6,793 nt of DNA from an uncultured Eubacterium sp. (lineage in GTDB: Bacteria > Bacillota > Clostridia > Lachnospirales > Lachnospiraceae). The stretch spans positions 1 through 6,793 of the forward strand of contig CAJTSV010000152.1 of NCBI GenBank assembly GCA_910579075.1, in the 5' to 3' direction. A program made the position numbers and the translations under genes. This document shows, one piece after another, positions 4,725 to 6,793 of this stretch (positions are counted from its first letter, which is position 1; each line of letters starts with the position of its first letter). The notes below the pieces were generated by a model. The model saw nothing but the letters and a program-made list of their open reading frames with translations. It had not been told where the DNA came from and did not search any database.

Positions 4725-5588
4725 ATGCAGGGTAATGCTCTGGCTGTAAATGACTTAACGAAAAAATACCGGGACTTTGTGTTAGACCACGTCTCTTTTT
4801 CCGTCCCCAGCGGTACAATCGTAGGGCTGATTGGTGAAAACGGCGCGGGAAAAAGTACCACGATAAATGCGATTCTCGGCCTGATAAAAAAAGATTCCGG
4901 AAATATCGAGATTTTCGGGAAATCAGATACGCAGGCAGCGGAAAGCATCCGCAATCAGATAGGCGTTGTTTTTGACGGAAACAGTTACCCCGATGTGCTT
5001 TCCGCCAGAAAGCTGAACCGTATTCTCAGCAAAATATATCAGACCTGGGACGAACACAAATTTTTCTCCCTGCTGGAGAAAATGTCCCTGCCAGCGGATA
5101 AAAAAATCAAGCAGTTTTCAAAGGGCATGAAAATGAAGCTGTCGATTGCAGCCGCCTTGTCACACGATTCCAGGCTCCTGATTCTGGACGAAGCAACCAG
5201 CGGGCTTGACCCGGTTGTCCGTGATGATATTCTGGACCTGTTTTTAGATTTTGTACAGGATGAAAACCATTCCATTCTGGTGTCGTCGCATATCACAAGT
5301 GATTTGGAAAAAGCCGCAGACTATATCGTCTTTATCCATAAAGGAAAGGTCGTATTTTGCAAATCGAAGGATGAATTGCGGTATCAATACGGGATTATCC
5401 GATGCGGTTCGGTTCAATTCGACGCCATTGACAAGGATGAAGTGATTGCATGCCGGAAACAGGATTATGAGTGGGACGTTTTAGTTGCGGACAGGGAAAA
5501 AGCACAGAAAAAATATCCAAAAGCAGTCATTGACCCGGCTTCGATTGATGAAATTATGCTGCTCTATGTAAAGGGGGAAACGAAATGA
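4725..5588 (+). CDS. ABC transporter ATP-binding protein, YtrB/BcrA-like (287 aa)
   Basis: This cytoplasmic ATPase should power the adjacent ABC-2 permease. Walker A is GENGAGKST (37-45, Lys43), the signature motif is FSKGMKMKL (131-139) in place of the classical LSGGQ, Walker B is LLILDEATSGLDP (151-163, catalytic Glu156), and the switch histidine is His189 in SSHI. The Q-loop position reads GVVFDGNS (80-87), without the usual glutamine. As far as I recall, this is normal for this exporter subgroup rather than a defect. A C-terminal extension of about 70 residues follows the nucleotide-binding core. The start at 4725 has GAGGAGG 7 bases upstream, embedded in the end of the GntR gene. The stop overlaps the permease start by four bases (ATGA), so the two are coupled. 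Exported substrate unknown. Confidence 0.93.
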   Translation: MQGNALAVNDLTKKYRDFVLDHVSFSVPSGTIVGLIGENGAGKSTTINAILGLIKKDSGNIEIFGKSDTQAAESIRNQIGVVFDGNSYPDVLSARKLNRILSKIYQTWDEHKFFSLLEKMSLPADKKIKQFSKGMKMKLSIAAALSHDSRLLILDEATSGLDPVVRDDILDLFLDFVQDENHSILVSSHITSDLEKAADYIVFIHKGKVVFCKSKDELRYQYGIIRCGSVQFDAIDKDEVIACRKQDYEWDVLVADREKAQKKYPKAVIDPASIDEIMLLYVKGETK

Positions 5589-6193
5589 AGGGCTTATTGT
5601 TAAAAGACTATTACTTAATCAGGTCTGTACTCTATATCATACTTGCCGTGTTTGCGGTTACCGGAATCGGGATGTCTTTTCTGGCCAGCGCATGGGTATT
5701 AACTGTAATGGCAACCGTCATGCTTGGAATGATTTCCGTAACGACCATCCAGATGGATAAGCATTCCGGCTGGAGAAAAATTTCGGCTGTTTTGCCAGTC
5801 TCCAGAAAAGCGGTTCTGGACAGCAAATATATTCTGTATATTCTTCTCAGCGGAGCCGGCCTGCTGTTCGGCATCCTTTTCAGTGTTACGGTTTCTGTCT
5901 GCCAGGGCCAGCCCGATTATGATTCCATGCTGCTGTATGCGGGCATCAGCATTGCCCTGGCATTGTTCTCTGGAAGCATGACGCTGCCATTTACGTTTCT
6001 TTTCAGCGAAGAAAAAAGCATGCTCTGCCTGATTATTGCATACCCGCTTTCCAGCGCAGCATTTGCGGGAACTGCAATGCTTGCTGGCAGCCGGATGATG
6101 GCCTGCGGCCTGACAGCTGCTGCGGGAATCCTGCTTTATATGCTCTCATGGAGCATTTCCAGAACATACATCGCAAAAAGAGATATTGAATAA
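5585..6193 (+). CDS. ABC-2 type transporter permease (202 aa)
   Basis: This integral membrane subunit partners the upstream ATPase. The N-terminus MKGLLLKDYYLIRS is typical of small ABC-2 permeases of the ABC2_membrane_5 kind. About six hydrophobic helices can be traced, near residues 12-33, 36-56, 83-106, 115-138, 144-167 and 170-189. The cytoplasmic loop after helix 2 has the family-style sequence DKHSGWRKISAVLPVSRKAV, likely the contact with the ATPase. GGGGG lies 7 bases before the ATG, which overlaps the ATPase stop. Only one permease is present, so the exporter is probably a homodimer of this subunit with an ATPase dimer (inference). No plus-strand terminator with a T-run follows the stop. 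Confidence 0.88.
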   Translation: MKGLLLKDYYLIRSVLYIILAVFAVTGIGMSFLASAWVLTVMATVMLGMISVTTIQMDKHSGWRKISAVLPVSRKAVLDSKYILYILLSGAGLLFGILFSVTVSVCQGQPDYDSMLLYAGISIALALFSGSMTLPFTFLFSEEKSMLCLIIAYPLSSAAFAGTAMLAGSRMMACGLTAAAGILLYMLSWSISRTYIAKRDIE

Positions 6194-6210
6194 AAACCAG
6201 AAGCCTGGTT
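6191..6210 (-). terminator. Probable intrinsic terminator, minus strand, for the right-edge gene region
   Basis: A perfect 6-bp stem, AACCAG and CTGGTT, with a 4-base loop (6195-6210) sits just past the permease stop. In the minus direction the stem ends in TTTTT then A (6196-6191). In the plus direction it is followed by ACGG with no T-run. It therefore terminates minus-strand transcripts coming from the right; any help to the convergent permease transcript would be weak. The short stem makes it modest. Confidence 0.5.
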
Positions 6211-6235
6211 ACGGCCCGATGGAAAACGACCTTTC

Positions 6236-6464
6236 CAGCCTCCCATCTGCCAGGCTGTATACCATCAGCCGCTTTCCGCTGGTGCATCAAGCGGAAGAAG
6301 GGGCTGCCGCACCAGGCAAAACATATACAAGATACCGATGAAAAGAACGATTCCATCCAGTTATATCTTGTTTTGCATTGCTTCATACAGCAGCCCCTGC
6401 GCATATTCTTTTGGTTTTACAGCGGCTTCCATTTCCGCATGGTTCTTCTTTCAGTCAGAACCAT
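6236..6464. other. Region dense in perfect inverted repeats, possible structured RNA
   Basis: This gap between the permease and the right-edge gene holds no complete gene but several perfect dyads: CAGCCT/AGGCTG (6236-6241, 6252-6257), TTCCGCT/AGCGGAA (6274-6280, 6290-6296) and ATGGTTCT/AGAACCAT (6439-6446, 6457-6464). A nested long-range structure is also present: AGGGGCTGC/GCAGCCCCT (6299-6307, 6390-6398) encloses GCAAAACA/TGTTTTGC (6316-6323, 6369-6376) and then AGATA/TATCT (6330-6334, 6364-6368), with a 6-base bulge. It could be a structured 3' untranslated region or small RNA on the minus strand, where a terminator follows, or a decayed inverted duplication. Confidence 0.35.
6361..6450 (-). 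pseudogene. Coding-like fragment downstream of, and in frame with, the right-edge gene
   Basis: The minus-strand frame from 6450 to the TAA at 6363-6361 reads as 29 protein-like codons (KKNHAEMEAAVKPKEY, then AQGLLYEAMQNKI). It is in the same frame as the gene ending at 6493, separated by that gene's TAA, 13 codons and a TGA at 6453-6451. Its only ATG (6432-6430) has no convincing ribosome site. It may be the lost C-terminus of a longer ancestral protein, a very small gene with an atypical start, or chance. It overlaps the inverted repeats described for this region. Confidence 0.25.
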
Positions 6465-6492
6465 CCTGCTCCCCATTCCGGTCCAAGCAGTT

Positions 6493-6793
6493 TTATTGAA
6501 GCGGCATGGAAAGCACATCCTCATATTTTTTCAGCGCTTCCTGAAACACAGAATCCGGTACGCCGAAATGCCTGCCAGCTTCCACAATTCTGCCATTTCT
6601 GACTTCGCACCTTGTTCCGTTAATCTGAAACGTCCTGTCCGTATCAATGCCCAGCTCGCGCAGCAGGCTTAATATCATCGGCGTGCTTTCCATGTCTATC
6701 TGTTCAGGCCCCTTCTGTTTTCCTGCAAACCGCAGCAGGCAGTCCAGCCCGTATGCCAGCTGCTTTGCCTTATTATCCTGTTCCAGGCTTCCG
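6493..6793 (-). CDS. Partial hypothetical protein, C-terminal 99 residues
   Basis: The frame is open and protein-like from the right edge to the TAA at 6495-6493, so the 5' part lies outside the window. The ATG at 6693 is an internal methionine, not a start, because well-formed coding continues upstream of it (QLAYGLDCLLRFAGKQ). Visible pieces are that helix, a helix around ILSLLRELGIDTD, a small beta-like segment (FQINGTRCEVRNGRIVEAG) and a final helix (VFQEALKKYEDVLSMPLQ). There is no membrane helix or catalytic motif. I cannot name the family; proteins with this kind of ending are, as I recall, frequent unnamed genes in Lachnospiraceae. It converges on the ABC operon. Confidence 0.65.
   Translation of the reverse strand, partial: GSLEQDNKAKQLAYGLDCLLRFAGKQKGPEQIDMESTPMILSLLRELGIDTDRTFQINGTRCEVRNGRIVEAGRHFGVPDSVFQEALKKYEDVLSMPLQ

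Noticed and set aside
6265..6360. 31-codon hydrophobic minus-strand frame, resembling a membrane peptide
   Set aside because: No ATG or ribosome site at its start and it overlaps the inverted repeats; the hydrophobic run is plausible by chance.
6033..6404. 123-codon minus-strand open frame
   Set aside because: Half of it is antisense to the permease gene, the composition is rich in Cys, Arg and Trp and not protein-like, and the terminator at 6191-6210 interrupts it.
6373..6672. 99-codon plus-strand open frame
   Set aside because: Antisense to the partial right-edge gene, no ribosome site, aromatic and basic shadow composition.

Overview
The window looks like a chromosomal stretch from a Gram-positive Clostridia, most likely a Lachnospiraceae-type gut Firmicute. 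This is an inference from purine-rich Shine-Dalgarno sites before nearly every gene (AGGAGG/GGAGG types), moderate GC in the genes with very AT-rich intergenic DNA, consensus sigma-A promoters, and the gene types present (YtrA-like GntR regulator with an ABC-2 exporter, MATE transporter, retropepsin-like protease). The species cannot be named from the sequence.

Left half, all on the minus strand (read right to left): a MATE-family efflux protein (4062-2659), a small 83-aa protein (2556-2305) that overlaps a retropepsin-like aspartic protease (2336-1785), a 353-aa protein of unknown family (1730-669), and a separate 82-aa predicted coiled-coil protein (471-223). The last has its own extended -10 promoter and an intrinsic terminator. 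Left of that terminator is a very AT-rich block (1-80, about 15% GC) with dyads and a 16-bp-period repeat. Next to it lies a short coding-like remnant.

Right half, plus strand: an autoregulatory-looking GntR/YtrA-type repressor (GTG start at 4348), an ABC ATPase (4725-5588) and a six-helix ABC-2 permease (5585-6193), tightly coupled. The operon has a perfect-consensus promoter (TTGACA-N17-TATAAT) with a perfect 7+7 bp dyad at its transcription start. After it come about 300 bp without a convincing gene, rich in perfect inverted repeats and carrying minus-strand coding fragments, and then the 3' end of a minus-strand gene that runs off the right edge.

How the parts may work together: the MATE gene and the GntR-ABC operon are divergent exporters sharing a 285-bp control region that holds promoters, dyads and, before the MATE gene, an intrinsic-terminator hairpin. 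This fits a compound-responsive efflux locus (inference). The least explained part is the trio of small protein, retropepsin-like protease and 353-aa orphan. The first two are translationally coupled, which suggests a functional pair. I see no CRISPR array, tRNA, rRNA, insertion sequence or phage structural gene.
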